Assembly: GCA_964529795.1 (NCBI GenBank)
Contig: CAZGXM010000017.1
Location: 1 to 39,473 of the forward strand
DNA from: CAZGXM01 sp964529795
GTDB lineage: Bacteria; Bacillota; JADQBR01
Reading direction: 5' to 3'
DNA: 39,473 bases
A program made the translations under genes and the position numbers. The notes under the pieces are model-generated. The model saw only the letters and a program-made list of their open reading frames with translations. It was not told where the DNA came from and ran no database searches. Position 1 is the stretch's first letter, and each line of letters starts with the position of its first letter. This document shows, in pieces, positions 1 through 8,399 of the stretch.

Positions 1-123
1 ATGGCTCATCAAATTAGATCTATTTCAAAAGAACGTCTCGGTGATTTATGCGGAGTTATTGAAAACGAGGAATGCAGAGATAAGATAAAAAACGTTGTCA
101 AACTTTACCTTGACTTACTATAG
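1..123 (+). CDS. C-terminal fragment of a MazF/PemK-like toxin (5' end outside window)
   Basis: Forty codons are open from the first base and end at TAG (121-123). The ATG at position 1 may be an internal Met, because the frame enters from outside the window. The visible segment QIRSISKERLGD followed by an acidic stretch and a terminal hydrophobic helix ending LYLDLL matches the usual C-terminus of MazF/PemK endoribonucleases (QIRT..K.RL...). The N-terminal catalytic part and any antitoxin gene lie outside the window, so activity cannot be judged. It is the only plus-strand gene here and converges on scpB. Confidence 0.6.
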   Translation: MAHQIRSISKERLGDLCGVIENEECRDKIKNVVKLYLDLL

Positions 124-193
124 GAAAAACTGTCCCTTGATCATTTTGTTAAGGAGTAAGCCCATATAGGCGGCGGGCAGTAAGAGCACAGAA

Positions 194-236
194 AAAAGCC
201 ACAGTAGAAATGTAATCATTTCACTGTGGCTTTCTG
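194..236. terminator. Bidirectional Rho-independent terminator between the toxin fragment and scpB
   Basis: A long hairpin pairs AAAGCCACAGT with ACTGTGGCTTT, with an inner GAAATG/CATTTC stem and a TAAT loop. The minus-strand RNA ends in a run of six U, which suits the end of the scpB transcript. The plus-strand RNA ends UUUCUGUAAUUU, which suits the toxin gene. The rest of 124-277 shows no gene. Confidence 0.85.
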
Positions 237-277
237 TAATTTCTTAGCAACCTACTTAAAAAAGTTTCTCACAAACT

Positions 278-841
278 TTATTTCTCACCATTTTCACCCA
301 CCGCAGCTTCACTACCGGCATTATCCGCAATAAAGTTCTCCGGGTCAGGCAGTTCCGCCAAATCCTTGAAACCGAAATACTGGAGAAATTGGTCGGTAGT
401 ACCATAAAGTATGGGCCTCCCCGGCCCTTCCTTGCGGCCTACTTCCTGGATTAGTTTTTTTTCCATCAAGGTATTTACCACACCGTCCACCTTGACACCC
501 CGGATATGTTCCATATCAGCCCGGGTGATGGGCTGGCGGTAAGCAATTATGGCCAGCGTTTCCAGAGCGGCCCTGGACAGCGCCTGCACCTGAGGTTTAT
601 ATAACTTTTCAATATATGGGGCGAACTCAGGCCGGGTGCATATCTGGTAGCCGCCGGCCAGCTGTACCAGCTGGATGCCGCTGGTGTCCTCTTCGTATTT
701 CTGGGTCAATATGTTTAAAAGCTCCTCGGCTTCCTTTTCTTTCACCTCTAGAATTTGAGCCACATTTTTTAACGATAACGGCTCCGCCGCTACAAACAAT
801 AAGCACTCCAACGCAGCTAACAGTTTCTCCGAAAACAACAT
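278..841 (-). CDS. scpB: Segregation and condensation protein B
   Basis: ScpB is the winged-helix kleisin-associated subunit of the bacterial SMC-ScpAB complex, which compacts and segregates the chromosome. The 187-residue product has the usual family length and the two family signatures: AIIAYRQPITRADMEHIRGV in the middle and GRPILYGTTDQFLQYFG near the end. The first winged helix covers about residues 5-80 and the second about 90-165; the tail is acidic. The ATG at 841 overlaps the scpA TGA by one base (TGATG), so translation is probably coupled. An in-frame TTG one codon earlier is less likely. It is the last gene of the housekeeping operon and is followed by a strong terminator. Confidence 0.95.
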   Translation of the reverse strand: MLFSEKLLAALECLLFVAAEPLSLKNVAQILEVKEKEAEELLNILTQKYEEDTSGIQLVQLAGGYQICTRPEFAPYIEKLYKPQVQALSRAALETLAIIAYRQPITRADMEHIRGVKVDGVVNTLMEKKLIQEVGRKEGPGRPILYGTTDQFLQYFGFKDLAELPDPENFIADNAGSEAAVGENGEK

Positions 842-1590
842 CAAAACTCTCCCCCGATTTCCTCTCGCGAATAAATACCAATTTCTCCGAAATTATAACG
901 CTGCCGCACTATCACTTTCCCCAGGCGAATAATTTCCAACAGGGCCAGAAAAGTGACCACTACCTCCACCCGGGATGCGCCAACGGGGAATAAATCAGTA
1001 AAGCAAATACCGTTGGTATTATACCGCAGCCGGCTTCTGATTTCCCGCACCTTGTCACGAATGGTTATTTCTTCCCGGTGCACCCGGGCCACCGGTTCTT
1101 CTGCCGCCATCTTTTCCAAAACCCGGGCCAGGGCCTCCAAAAGGTCCGTCAACTCCACGTCCTGTAGAGGGTTCTCATTACCGGCAAATGCCCGGGCCAT
1201 TTCCTCCAAGTCAACCTGCCGGGTAAAAATGCGGCCTGCTGCTTCTTCCCTTTGTTTCAGGTATTCAGCTACCATTTTGAACTTTTTATATTCCAGGAGC
1301 CTTTCCACCAGCTGGTCCCGGGGGTCGATACCCTCTGCCTCATCTTCTTCCTGCCGGGGCGGTTGCGGCAGCAGCATCCGCGCCTTGATGGTCAACAGGG
1401 TTGCCGCCATTACCAGAAATTCGCTGGTTACCTCCAGGTCCATCTGTTTCATTGTTCGCAGGTGCTGCAGGTACTGGTCGGTAATTTGCGCAATGGGAAT
1501 ATCGTAGATGTCGATCTCATTTTTTTCTATCAGGTGGAATAACAGGTCAAAGGGACCCTGAAATATTTCAAGTTCAATCTTGTAGCTCAT
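841..1590 (-). CDS. scpA: Segregation and condensation protein A (kleisin)
   Basis: ScpA is the kleisin that bridges the heads of the SMC dimer and binds ScpB. The 249-residue protein opens with the diagnostic N-terminal motif FQGPFDLLFHLI followed by a DIYDIPI segment. It has a helical acidic centre (EEDEAEGIDPRDQLVERLL) and a C-terminal winged-helix region (VVVTFLALLEIIRLGKV). It starts at ATG 1590, eleven bases after the trpS stop, with a GGCGGG-type ribosome site. The order trpS-scpA-scpB is common in Peptococcaceae and supports cotranscription. Confidence 0.95.
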   Translation of the reverse strand: MSYKIELEIFQGPFDLLFHLIEKNEIDIYDIPIAQITDQYLQHLRTMKQMDLEVTSEFLVMAATLLTIKARMLLPQPPRQEEDEAEGIDPRDQLVERLLEYKKFKMVAEYLKQREEAAGRIFTRQVDLEEMARAFAGNENPLQDVELTDLLEALARVLEKMAAEEPVARVHREEITIRDKVREIRSRLRYNTNGICFTDLFPVGASRVEVVVTFLALLEIIRLGKVIVRQRYNFGEIGIYSREEIGGEF

Positions 1591-1601
1591 GGCTTTCCCG
1601 C

Positions 1602-2588
1602 CTAACCAATATTCATGACCTCACGCACTATTTTCAGAGTTGCCGACGCCTCTTTCCCGGCCTTTTCCGCACCGGCAGCCAGTATCTCGTCCACCAGGCC
1701 GGGATTATTCTCCAGCTCCGCCCGGCGCTCCCAAACAGGGCTGAGGCTTTCGGTCATTTTGTCCGCCAGGCGGCGCTTGCACTGGATACAGCCAATACCG
1801 GCGGTGCGGCACTGCTCCACCCTTTCCTCAATTTCTTCGGGATTATAGATCTTGTTATACGTGTGCACCACACAGACCTCCGGATCACCGGGGTCGGTTT
1901 TCCTCACCCGGGCTGGGTCGGTAATCATAATGCGCACTCTCTCCCACAGTTCGTCCGCATTGCTCTTAATGGGAATATCGTTGTCATAGCTTTTGCTCAT
2001 TTTCCGTTTGTCAATCCCCGGCAGCATCGCTATCCTGGCCAGCTTGGCCCGGGGCTCGGGGAATACTTGGGTTTGATAAAGATAATTGAAACGACGCACT
2101 ATTTCCCTGGCAAGTTCCAAATGCGGCAGCTGGTCTTCACCCACCGGCACCGTATCCGCACGGTAAATCAAAATATCTGCAGCCATTAACACCGGGTAGC
2201 CCAAAAAACCATAGGTGCGAATATCATGGCCTTCGCCCAACTGCTGCAGCTGCTCCTTGTAGGTGGGGCAACGTTCCAGCCAGGAAAGCGGCGTAATCAT
2301 GGACAGCAGCAGGTGCAACTCGGCATGCTCCTTGACGTGGGACTGCACGAAGATGGTACTTTTTTCCGGGTCCAGGCCCACGCTCAACCAGTCTATCACC
2401 ATCTCCCTGGTATTTTCCTTGATATCGGCAGTGTTTTCATAACCGGTGGTCAGTGCATGCCAGTCCACCGGTGCAAAAAAACAATCATACTTCTCCTGCA
2501 GGCGCACCCAATTTTCCAGAACGCTCAGGTGCCCGATATGCAGTTTCCCCGTTGGCCGCATGCCGCTGAAAATTCTTCCCTTACTCAT
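1602..2588 (-). CDS. trpS: Tryptophanyl-tRNA synthetase
   Basis: This class I aminoacyl-tRNA synthetase charges tRNA-Trp. Its class signatures are visible: GMRPTGKLHIGH near the N-terminus (HIGH motif) and KRKMSKSYDND (KMSKS) at about residue 197. The 328-residue length is typical for bacterial TrpS. The open frame could begin at GTG 2597, but that codon lies inside the ribosome site AGAGGGT, so ATG 2588 is the better start. The gene sits between the M50 protease and scpA. No T-box leader is visible upstream, so it appears to be expressed with the operon. Confidence 0.96.
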   Translation of the reverse strand: MSKGRIFSGMRPTGKLHIGHLSVLENWVRLQEKYDCFFAPVDWHALTTGYENTADIKENTREMVIDWLSVGLDPEKSTIFVQSHVKEHAELHLLLSMITPLSWLERCPTYKEQLQQLGEGHDIRTYGFLGYPVLMAADILIYRADTVPVGEDQLPHLELAREIVRRFNYLYQTQVFPEPRAKLARIAMLPGIDKRKMSKSYDNDIPIKSNADELWERVRIMITDPARVRKTDPGDPEVCVVHTYNKIYNPEEIEERVEQCRTAGIGCIQCKRRLADKMTESLSPVWERRAELENNPGLVDEILAAGAEKAGKEASATLKIVREVMNIG

Positions 2589-2618
2589 TAAAAACACCCT
2601 CTCTGTCTGGTATCAAAA

Positions 2619-3245
2619 TTATAATAGCGTGAAACTGCTTAGATACGTGAATAAATCGACAATGGTCTGTACAATGGGCCACATGATGGTGCCAATTACT
2701 CCGGTAAATAACAAAAGTAGCAGGATGATAGGGCCATACCGCTCCAGGCTGTAAATGATATGGGCCTTGCCGGGCGGAAGTAAACCGGTCAGTATTTTGG
2801 ACCCGTCCAAAGGCGGTACCGGAATGAGATTAAAAACCGCCAAAACCACGTTGTAGATAACCAGTGCCCTGAAAAAAGAAAACAGGTATAAATTGAGCGG
2901 CCCAATCAGACGCAAACCAACTGCACCCAGGTACGCCAGCACCAGGTTCATCAGCGGTCCGGCCAGGCTAACCAGCATCATTCCCTTGCGCCGGTCACCC
3001 TGAAAGTGAAAGGGATTGACCTGTACCGGCTTGGCCCAGCCAAAACCCACCAGCAAAAACATCAGCGTCCCCAGAGGGTCCAGGTGGTTAAGCGGGTTTA
3101 AAGTCAGGCGCTTTTGATACTTGGGGGTGGGGTCCCCCAGCATGTAAGCTACTTTGCCGTGGGCATATTCGTGGAATATAATTGCCATGAGGATCGCCGG
3201 CACTGCCGCCAGCAGCCAGTGTATGTTCGTACTATGCATTGTCAT
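2619..3245 (-). CDS. Site-2-protease-like M50 membrane metalloprotease
   Basis: This polytopic membrane zinc protease has 208 residues. The zinc-binding HEYAH motif lies in the first long hydrophobic segment at about residue 25, and the third ligand region NLIPVPPLDGS lies near the C-terminus. NPLNHLDPLGT and SLAGPLMNLVLA are typical of the short M50B group. About five or six membrane segments are visible and there is no PDZ domain. Its substrate is unknown; family members clip membrane-bound regulators or signal-peptide remnants. It starts inside the end of the upstream gene: ATG 3245 or 3239, with the upstream TAG at 3232, so translation is probably coupled. Confidence 0.88.
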   Translation of the reverse strand: MTMHSTNIHWLLAAVPAILMAIIFHEYAHGKVAYMLGDPTPKYQKRLTLNPLNHLDPLGTLMFLLVGFGWAKPVQVNPFHFQGDRRKGMMLVSLAGPLMNLVLAYLGAVGLRLIGPLNLYLFSFFRALVIYNVVLAVFNLIPVPPLDGSKILTGLLPPGKAHIIYSLERYGPIILLLLLFTGVIGTIMWPIVQTIVDLFTYLSSFTLL

Positions 3246-5871
3246 TGTATAACACCCCTTTGTCTGTCAGCCACCTGCGAACAAAACGTTCCTGGGCCGT
3301 GCTATCCTGTGCTTCCCCGCCCAACAAAGCCTGTTCCAGGGCAAACAATACTTCACCGTACACGGGACCGGGTTTGACACCGATCTGCCGCAACCGGTCT
3401 CCGTTAACTTTTATCTGTTCAGGAAGCCTGGTACGCAGGGCTAAATACCGGTACATAATGGTTGCCAACTCCCTGTCCTCCAGCCGGCAGAGAGCCACTG
3501 CCACTTCCACCGGAGAACAGTTATGTAATAAATTATGTAATTTCCCCGGCGTCGGTGCTTTCATGGTTTGCAGTTCCGCAACCAAATCCTCCTCCAGGCA
3601 GCGGACAACCAGCAGGCTCTTTTCCTTGACCAGGGACAACTGCTCCAGCCAGTTTCGTGCCTGCCGCCTTTCGGTTCCCATTAAAATCAAGGTCAGGTAA
3701 ATAATCCATGGTTCGACATCAACCGGTGTGATTTCATTGATAGCTGCAGTTACCTGCGCCACCTTTTCCAGGGCTTCTTTTAAAGAGTCTTTCCATTCCA
3801 GCCCGGGAATAATCTGCGGCCATACTTTCAGGCGCGCAAGCCGCTGCAAACTCTTCACCGGGTATTTCTCCGCAAAAATCAGCTTCAACTCGGTCCACAC
3901 CCGGTTAGGACTGATGTTTTTCAGCACTTCTTCGCCAATGGCGTTTTTCATCACATGGGCAGTCTGGGGCTCAAGGTGAAAATCATAGCGCTGTTCAAAT
4001 CTCACCGCCCTCAAAATCCGGGTGGGGTCCTCCACAAAACTCAGGTTATGTAAGACACGGATTCTTTTTTCCTCCAGGTCACTGTAACCGCAGAAAAAGT
4101 CCACCAGTGTGCCAAACTCACCGGGATTCAAGCTCACCGCCATGGCATTGACGGTAAAATCCCGCCGGTACAAGTCTTCCCGCAAATTTGTCTCCTCCAC
4201 AGCCGGCAGCGCCGCCGGGTATTCATAAAATTCCTTTCTGGCCGTGGCCAGGTCCAGCTTGAGACCGGAAGACAAAATCACCGTTGCCGTTTGAAACTTT
4301 TCATGCACTCGCAGTTTTCCCCCGTGTTCAGCCACCATTTTCTCAGCAAGCCGGGGAGCATTGCCCTCCACCACAATGTCCAAATCATAATTGGGTACGC
4401 CCAGGAGCAAGTCCCGGACAAAGCCACCTACCAGGTAAGCGCCCCAATTATTTTCGTCAGCCAGGCGACCAATTCCTGCAAGCAGTGCCAACTGCTCTTC
4501 ATCCAGGTGCTGCTTCAACAATGCCGGTACATCCGGCATACTGCGCCAGGTACACTGGTCAAGATAAAGCGTACTAAACGGATGGGCGTACCCCTCGCCG
4601 TGCAGGGTGCGCAGCACATCGCTACGGGAGACAATTCCCACTATTTCCCCACCGGCAACCACCGGCAACCGGCCCACGTCATGCTGCACCATCAACCGCT
4701 GTATTTCCGGCAAGGGAGTGTCCGGCCCAATGACATACACCTTCCCGCTCATGAATCCTTTCACCGGTGCGTGACCAAGCCCGTGGTGCAGGGCCTTGTC
4801 CACATCCCGGCGGGATACCATCCCCACCAGTTTATCATTATCCTGCACCGGCAGACCGGTATGCCCGTAGCGCAGCATCAACCTCCCCGCCTCTTTGATG
4901 GTGGTATCCGGCAACACCACTTTAACAGGGTATGACATGATTGTTGCCGCCGTCACCAGGGGCCGGACAGTTTCCTGCAGCAGTTCAACCAACCGGAGAT
5001 AAATATCATTTATGTTCCCCTCTTTGACCGTGGCCGCCGCGGCCTTGGGGTGCCCGCCGCCACCAAATTCCGCCATGATACTGTTCATGGGCACGCAGTC
5101 CAGGCGAGTACGTCCCACCACGTGCACCCGTTTTCCCATCTGTACCACGCTGAGCAGTGAATTGACGCCGGTAATCGCCAACAGCTTGGAAGTTAAATAG
5201 GATAAACCGTTGATGTATTCATCCACCTGTCCCCTGCTCACCAGGATCAGAATGCCGTTGACCCGCACTTCCGTGGTATTACTTAACAGCTTATTTAACA
5301 GAGCCTGCTGTTCTTCACTGAGATGCTGTTCCAGAAAATCTGCCACCACAGTAAGGTTGGCCCCCTGTTCCAACAGCCAGGCCACCACCCGGGCATCCCG
5401 GGATGTGGTACCGGGATGGGTCAAAGAGCCGGTATCCTGGTAAATTCCCAGGGCAAAAATAGTTGCCTCAAAGGCGGAGACTCCAACACCGGCCGCCAGC
5501 AGTTCCTCAACAAGGATGGTGGTAACGGCGCCGACGCTTTCCTGTTTCACCTTCGTGGCGTTGATGCTTTCTTTCTGCGGGTGGTGGTCATAAACAATAA
5601 TTTCCCCGGCCTCATCAAGGACCCACTCCATCTCCCCCAATCTTTCCGGAGAATTGGTATCCACGATGATCGCCCTGTCCAATTCCCGCCTGGAGATTTC
5701 ATGGGATGCCAAAAAAGGCAGGGTATCCTTGTAAAGCGCCAGAAATTCCCCCACTGCGGGGCCAGGCTTTCCCGTCAAGACCATTTTGGCCCGGGGATAA
5801 AATTTTTTTGCCGCCACCATGGCAGCCAGGCCGTCAAAATCTATGTTCCTGTGGGATAATATCAACTGCAT
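3232..5871 (-). CDS. DHH/CBS/poly(A)-polymerase-family tRNA nucleotidyltransferase fusion
   Basis: This 879-residue multidomain protein is expected to add A (or CCA) to tRNA 3' ends. The N-terminal DHH phosphoesterase domain has SHRNIDFDG at residues 6-14 and YDHH at about 94-97. It is followed by DHHA1 (FGGGGHPKAAAA at about 269-280) and two CBS domains (about 307-362 and 372-424), which usually bind adenylates. The class II nucleotidyltransferase part has YLVGGFVRDLLLG and the catalytic YDLDIVV at about 495-501, then RRDFTVNAMA and a helical tail. This architecture is known from Firmicutes and Aquifex. ATG 5871 follows GGGGTGG and begins right at the DHH domain; an in-frame TTG at 5895 is less likely. 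First gene of the scpB operon. Confidence 0.92.
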   Translation of the reverse strand: MQLILSHRNIDFDGLAAMVAAKKFYPRAKMVLTGKPGPAVGEFLALYKDTLPFLASHEISRRELDRAIIVDTNSPERLGEMEWVLDEAGEIIVYDHHPQKESINATKVKQESVGAVTTILVEELLAAGVGVSAFEATIFALGIYQDTGSLTHPGTTSRDARVVAWLLEQGANLTVVADFLEQHLSEEQQALLNKLLSNTTEVRVNGILILVSRGQVDEYINGLSYLTSKLLAITGVNSLLSVVQMGKRVHVVGRTRLDCVPMNSIMAEFGGGGHPKAAAATVKEGNINDIYLRLVELLQETVRPLVTAATIMSYPVKVVLPDTTIKEAGRLMLRYGHTGLPVQDNDKLVGMVSRRDVDKALHHGLGHAPVKGFMSGKVYVIGPDTPLPEIQRLMVQHDVGRLPVVAGGEIVGIVSRSDVLRTLHGEGYAHPFSTLYLDQCTWRSMPDVPALLKQHLDEEQLALLAGIGRLADENNWGAYLVGGFVRDLLLGVPNYDLDIVVEGNAPRLAEKMVAEHGGKLRVHEKFQTATVILSSGLKLDLATARKEFYEYPAALPAVEETNLREDLYRRDFTVNAMAVSLNPGEFGTLVDFFCGYSDLEEKRIRVLHNLSFVEDPTRILRAVRFEQRYDFHLEPQTAHVMKNAIGEEVLKNISPNRVWTELKLIFAEKYPVKSLQRLARLKVWPQIIPGLEWKDSLKEALEKVAQVTAAINEITPVDVEPWIIYLTLILMGTERRQARNWLEQLSLVKEKSLLVVRCLEEDLVAELQTMKAPTPGKLHNLLHNCSPVEVAVALCRLEDRELATIMYRYLALRTRLPEQIKVNGDRLRQIGVKPGPVYGEVLFALEQALLGGEAQDSTAQERFVRRWLTDKGVLYNDNA

Positions 5872-5907
5872 ACCTGCCACCCCGAAATTTACCAAATACT
5901 GCTTTAG

Positions 5908-5932
5908 ATTATACCATTAATGTTCCTGTCAA
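5908..5932 (-). promoter_or_regulatory. Candidate extended -10 promoter of the nucleotidyltransferase-scpB operon
   Basis: On the minus strand TGGTATAAT (5916-5908) gives a perfect -10 with the extended TG motif, about 37 bases before the ATG. A TTGACA (5932-5927) is present but only 13 bases upstream, too close for a normal -35, so recognition may depend on the extended -10. Confidence 0.5.
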
Positions 5933-5975
5933 GCCACTAAAACCGTATAAAACCGGCAACCGGAAACAAGCGCCC

Positions 5976-6013
5976 AAAAATTCACGGGCCTTTTTTAAAG
6001 GCCCGTGAATTTT
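5976..6013 (-). terminator. Rho-independent terminator of lysA
   Basis: A perfect 17-bp hairpin (5977-5993 with 5997-6013, core TTCACGGGCC/GGCCCGTGAA, 3-base loop) begins at the lysA stop codon itself. The minus-strand RNA leaves the stem in a run of U (A tract at 5976-5980). Confidence 0.9.
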
Positions 6014-7355
6014 AACCTATGGATTTCAGACAAACCTGCTTCTTTTTTGCCAGTCTTTCCGGCATCACATCATTGCGAATTAAATCCGCATAAGTTTCCC
6101 GCTTCAAAATCAATTCCGCCTTGCCGTCCTTGACCAGTACCGCACCGGGCTTGGTCAGGCGGTTGTAATTGCTGGCCATGCTATACCCGTAAGCGCCGGT
6201 GCAGGGCATCAACAGCAGGTCACCTGTTTCAGCCCGCGGCAGGTCTACATCCCATGCCAGCATGTCACCGGACTCACAGCATTTACCGGTAATGGAGACG
6301 GTATCGTCTCGTTCCCGGTCAGCCTTGTTGGCCAGGATGGCCTCATATTTTGCCTGGTAAAGAGCCGGGCGGATGTTGTCGGTCATACCGCCGTCCACGG
6401 CAACATACTTGCGCACACCGGCGATCTCTTTTACGGAACCCACGGTGTAGAGAGTACTCCCCGCCGGCCCGGCAATGGAACGGCCGGGTTCCACCAGTAC
6501 CCGGGGAGTGAGCAGACCGTACTCTTCAGCTTTCTCCCGCACCCGCTGCATGACCATGTCCGCATACTCTTCAATGCTGGCCGGCTGGTCCCCTCCGGAG
6601 TAATAGATACCAAAACCACCGCCTAAATTGAGCTCTTCAATGGCCAGGCCCGTCTCCTGCCCGATATCCGCAATAAACTGCATCATCACGTCCACAGCAT
6701 GCACGTAAGATTCCATTTCAAAAATCTGCGAACCGATGTGACAGTGTACTCCCTGCAGGGAAACATGCATTTCCTTGGCTGCTTTGACCGCCGCCATGGC
6801 CTGCCCGTTGGGCAGGGTAAAGCCAAACTTGGAATCGATCTGACCGGTCTTGATGTACTCGTGGGTATGGGCCTCAACACCGGGAGTGATGCGCAGCAAA
6901 ATTTCCGGCACGCAGTGGCGCTCCCTGGCCAGGATATCCAGCAGTTCCAGTTCGTAAAAATTGTCCACCACTACCCGGCCCACTTCGCTGTCCAGCGCCA
7001 GGCGCAATTCCGCCGGCGTCTTGTTGTTGCCGTGAAAATATACCCTTTCCATGGGAAAACCGGCTTGCAGAGCGGTGTAAAGTTCACCGCCGGAAACCAC
7101 GTCAAGGCCCAGTCCCTCTTCCTCCATAATGCGGCAGATGGCCGTGGTCAAAAAGGCCTTGCTGGCGTAAAGCACCATGGCGTTACCATATTTTTCCACA
7201 AACGAATTATGGTATTCGCGGCAGGTTTGCCTAAGTTTTGTCTCATCAAAAATATAGAGAGGGGTGCCGAATTGTTTTGCCAAATCCACAGTATCGCAGC
7301 CGCCCACTTCCAGGTGCCCCCTGTTATTAACCCTCATCGTGCCGTGAAACTTCAT
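6012..7355 (-). CDS. lysA: Diaminopimelate decarboxylase
   Basis: LysA decarboxylates meso-diaminopimelate to L-lysine using PLP, the last step of lysine synthesis. The product is 447 residues, within the usual range. The PLP lysine is in VLYASKAF, HIGSQI is the family signature, EPGRSIAGPAG binds phosphate, and CCESGDMLAWD with GAYGYSMASNYN forms the C-terminal active-site half. An upstream extension of 30 codons is open, but ATG 7355 is preceded by AAGGAGAG at good spacing and the extension would run into the attenuator. It is monocistronic, between a lysine-riboswitch leader and its own terminator. Confidence 0.97.
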   Translation of the reverse strand: MKFHGTMRVNNRGHLEVGGCDTVDLAKQFGTPLYIFDETKLRQTCREYHNSFVEKYGNAMVLYASKAFLTTAICRIMEEEGLGLDVVSGGELYTALQAGFPMERVYFHGNNKTPAELRLALDSEVGRVVVDNFYELELLDILARERHCVPEILLRITPGVEAHTHEYIKTGQIDSKFGFTLPNGQAMAAVKAAKEMHVSLQGVHCHIGSQIFEMESYVHAVDVMMQFIADIGQETGLAIEELNLGGGFGIYYSGGDQPASIEEYADMVMQRVREKAEEYGLLTPRVLVEPGRSIAGPAGSTLYTVGSVKEIAGVRKYVAVDGGMTDNIRPALYQAKYEAILANKADRERDDTVSITGKCCESGDMLAWDVDLPRAETGDLLLMPCTGAYGYSMASNYNRLTKPGAVLVKDGKAELILKRETYADLIRNDVMPERLAKKKQVCLKSIG

Positions 7356-7420
7356 TCGTTTTCTCTCCTTTTTTCCAGTGTAGTATATGCGGATGTTCCA
7401 TGTATTTTCTACAGGTAAAT

Positions 7421-7452
7421 AAAAACGGCAGTGAGCATTTCTCACCGCCGCC
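7421..7452 (-). terminator. Attenuator hairpin of the lysine riboswitch
   Basis: On the minus strand GGCGGTGAG pairs with CTCACTGCC around a 5-base loop, followed by a U tract (A run at 7421-7425). It lies between the lysine aptamer and the lysA ribosome site, as expected for transcription attenuation when lysine is bound. Confidence 0.88.
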
Positions 7453-7492
7453 TACTGGCGTACACAGAAACACCCATCTCTTTCCCCGTAAA

Positions 7493-7675
7493 GCGAGATA
7501 GTTCTCCACCGGAGAACCAGGGTCATCTCCGGTGACAGTCCTACGCCTCTTAAGCGCAGGCCCAGCCTAAAAACAGCAGCCGTTTTCAGACTTCGGCGAA
7601 TGCCCCTTTCCTATGAACTCACAGGTGCCCTCCTCACCCATAGTACTGATGGCCATTCGCGCCTCTACCTCACCT
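7493..7675 (-). ncRNA. Lysine riboswitch (L box) aptamer upstream of lysA
   Basis: The minus-strand sequence contains L-box landmarks in order: GAGGTAGAGGCGCGAA at the 5' side of P1, GGGGCATTCGCCGAAG, GGCGTAGGACTGTCACCGGAG and the closing GAACTATCTCG. P1 forms from GAGGTAG (7671-7665) and CTATCTC (7501-7495). Flanking P1, CATCTCTT in the 5' leader is complementary to AAGAGATG after the aptamer, extending the closing helix or providing an alternative pairing. Together with the attenuator and the lysA gene behind it, the assignment is secure. Confidence 0.95.
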
Positions 7676-7714
7676 CCACCAAGAGATGAGGCATATGTAT
7701 TTTCTTTGTAAATC

Positions 7715-7743
7715 ATATTAGCACGGGCCCCAAGTTATGTCAA
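7715..7743 (-). promoter_or_regulatory. Sigma-A promoter of the lysA riboswitch RNA
   Basis: A consensus -35 TTGACA (7743-7738) and a -10 TAATAT (7720-7715) are separated by exactly 17 bases. Transcription should begin near 7708, about 35 bases before the aptamer. The promoter lies immediately downstream of cobC. Confidence 0.88.
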
Positions 7744-7773
7744 CCAAATTTTCAAACACCAAATTTTCAAACA
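7744..7773. repeat. Exact 15-bp tandem duplication abutting the lysA -35 box
   Basis: The 15-mer CCAAATTTTCAAACA occurs twice without a gap (7744-7758 and 7759-7773), filling the space between the cobC stop and the -35 hexamer. On the transcribed strand each unit carries TTTGAAAATTT, an A/T-rich block like an UP element. The promoter effect is inferred. Confidence 0.7.
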
Positions 7774-7775
7774 AG

Positions 7776-8399
7776 CTATTTTGGGAAACATTCAAGATGA
7801 CAGGTGCTGTTAAGCAGGGCAACAATGGGCGGGCGTGTTTCAGGAAATTTAATGATGTTTACCGCGGTATTGCCCTGTTCAATCTGCCAAATGGCCTTTA
7901 ACGGTAAATCCAGCACGGCGCAAAGGATGGTACGGATGGTTGCACCGTGGGAAACCACCGCCACCCGGCCGCTGTATTCGTTTTTGGCCATAATTTCTTT
8001 TACTGCCCGGTAAGCCCGCTGCTTTACGGCAGTGAAACTTTCCCCCTCCGGCAGTTCCACCGCTGTCGGGTCAGTTATCCATTTTTCCACCAATGCCGGG
8101 TAAACCCTCTTGATTTCACTGAAGGTATGGCCCTCCCAGGTACCGAAGTTAATTTCCCGCAGGCGTTTATCCACCACCACTGTTAATGAATGAGACCGGG
8201 CAACGGCGACGGCAGTATCATATGCCCTGGATAAATCGCTGGCATATACAGCCGTAAGCTCGTGCCCCTCCAGCCAGCGGGCCAACTGTTGAGCCTGACT
8301 TTTTCCCCGTTTGCTAAGGGGAATATCCTGGTGTCCCTGGTACTTGTGGTCTTGATTCCATAAAGTCTCACCGTGACGAATCAAATACATTTCCAGCAT
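7776..8399 (-). CDS. cobC: Alpha-ribazole phosphatase (histidine phosphatase family)
   Basis: CobC removes the 5' phosphate from alpha-ribazole phosphate or adenosylcobalamin phosphate at the end of nucleotide-loop assembly. The 207-residue protein belongs to the phosphoglycerate-mutase-like superfamily: catalytic RHGET at residues 8-12, INFGTWEG, and the second catalytic histidine in VSHGATIRT. The family has many substrates; the assignment rests on its place at the end of the cob operon. ATG 8399 is preceded by AAAGGAG and overlaps cobD by 32 bases. No terminator is visible after it, so some transcripts may read through into lysA. Confidence 0.85.
   Translation of the reverse strand: MLEMYLIRHGETLWNQDHKYQGHQDIPLSKRGKSQAQQLARWLEGHELTAVYASDLSRAYDTAVAVARSHSLTVVVDKRLREINFGTWEGHTFSEIKRVYPALVEKWITDPTAVELPEGESFTAVKQRAYRAVKEIMAKNEYSGRVAVVSHGATIRTILCAVLDLPLKAIWQIEQGNTAVNIIKFPETRPPIVALLNSTCHLECFPK

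Noticed and set aside
4650..4675. Short direct repeat of CCACCGGCAA
   Set aside because: It lies within the CBS-domain coding sequence and is explained by repeated codons; two copies only, no sign of a CRISPR or mobile element.
3232..5871. DHH-CBS-nucleotidyltransferase chain as a novel fusion
   Set aside because: This architecture is already known for A-adding or CCA-adding enzymes in several bacterial groups.
7356..7445. A 30-residue longer LysA
   Set aside because: The extension lies in the riboswitch expression platform and attenuator; ATG 7355 has a strong ribosome site.
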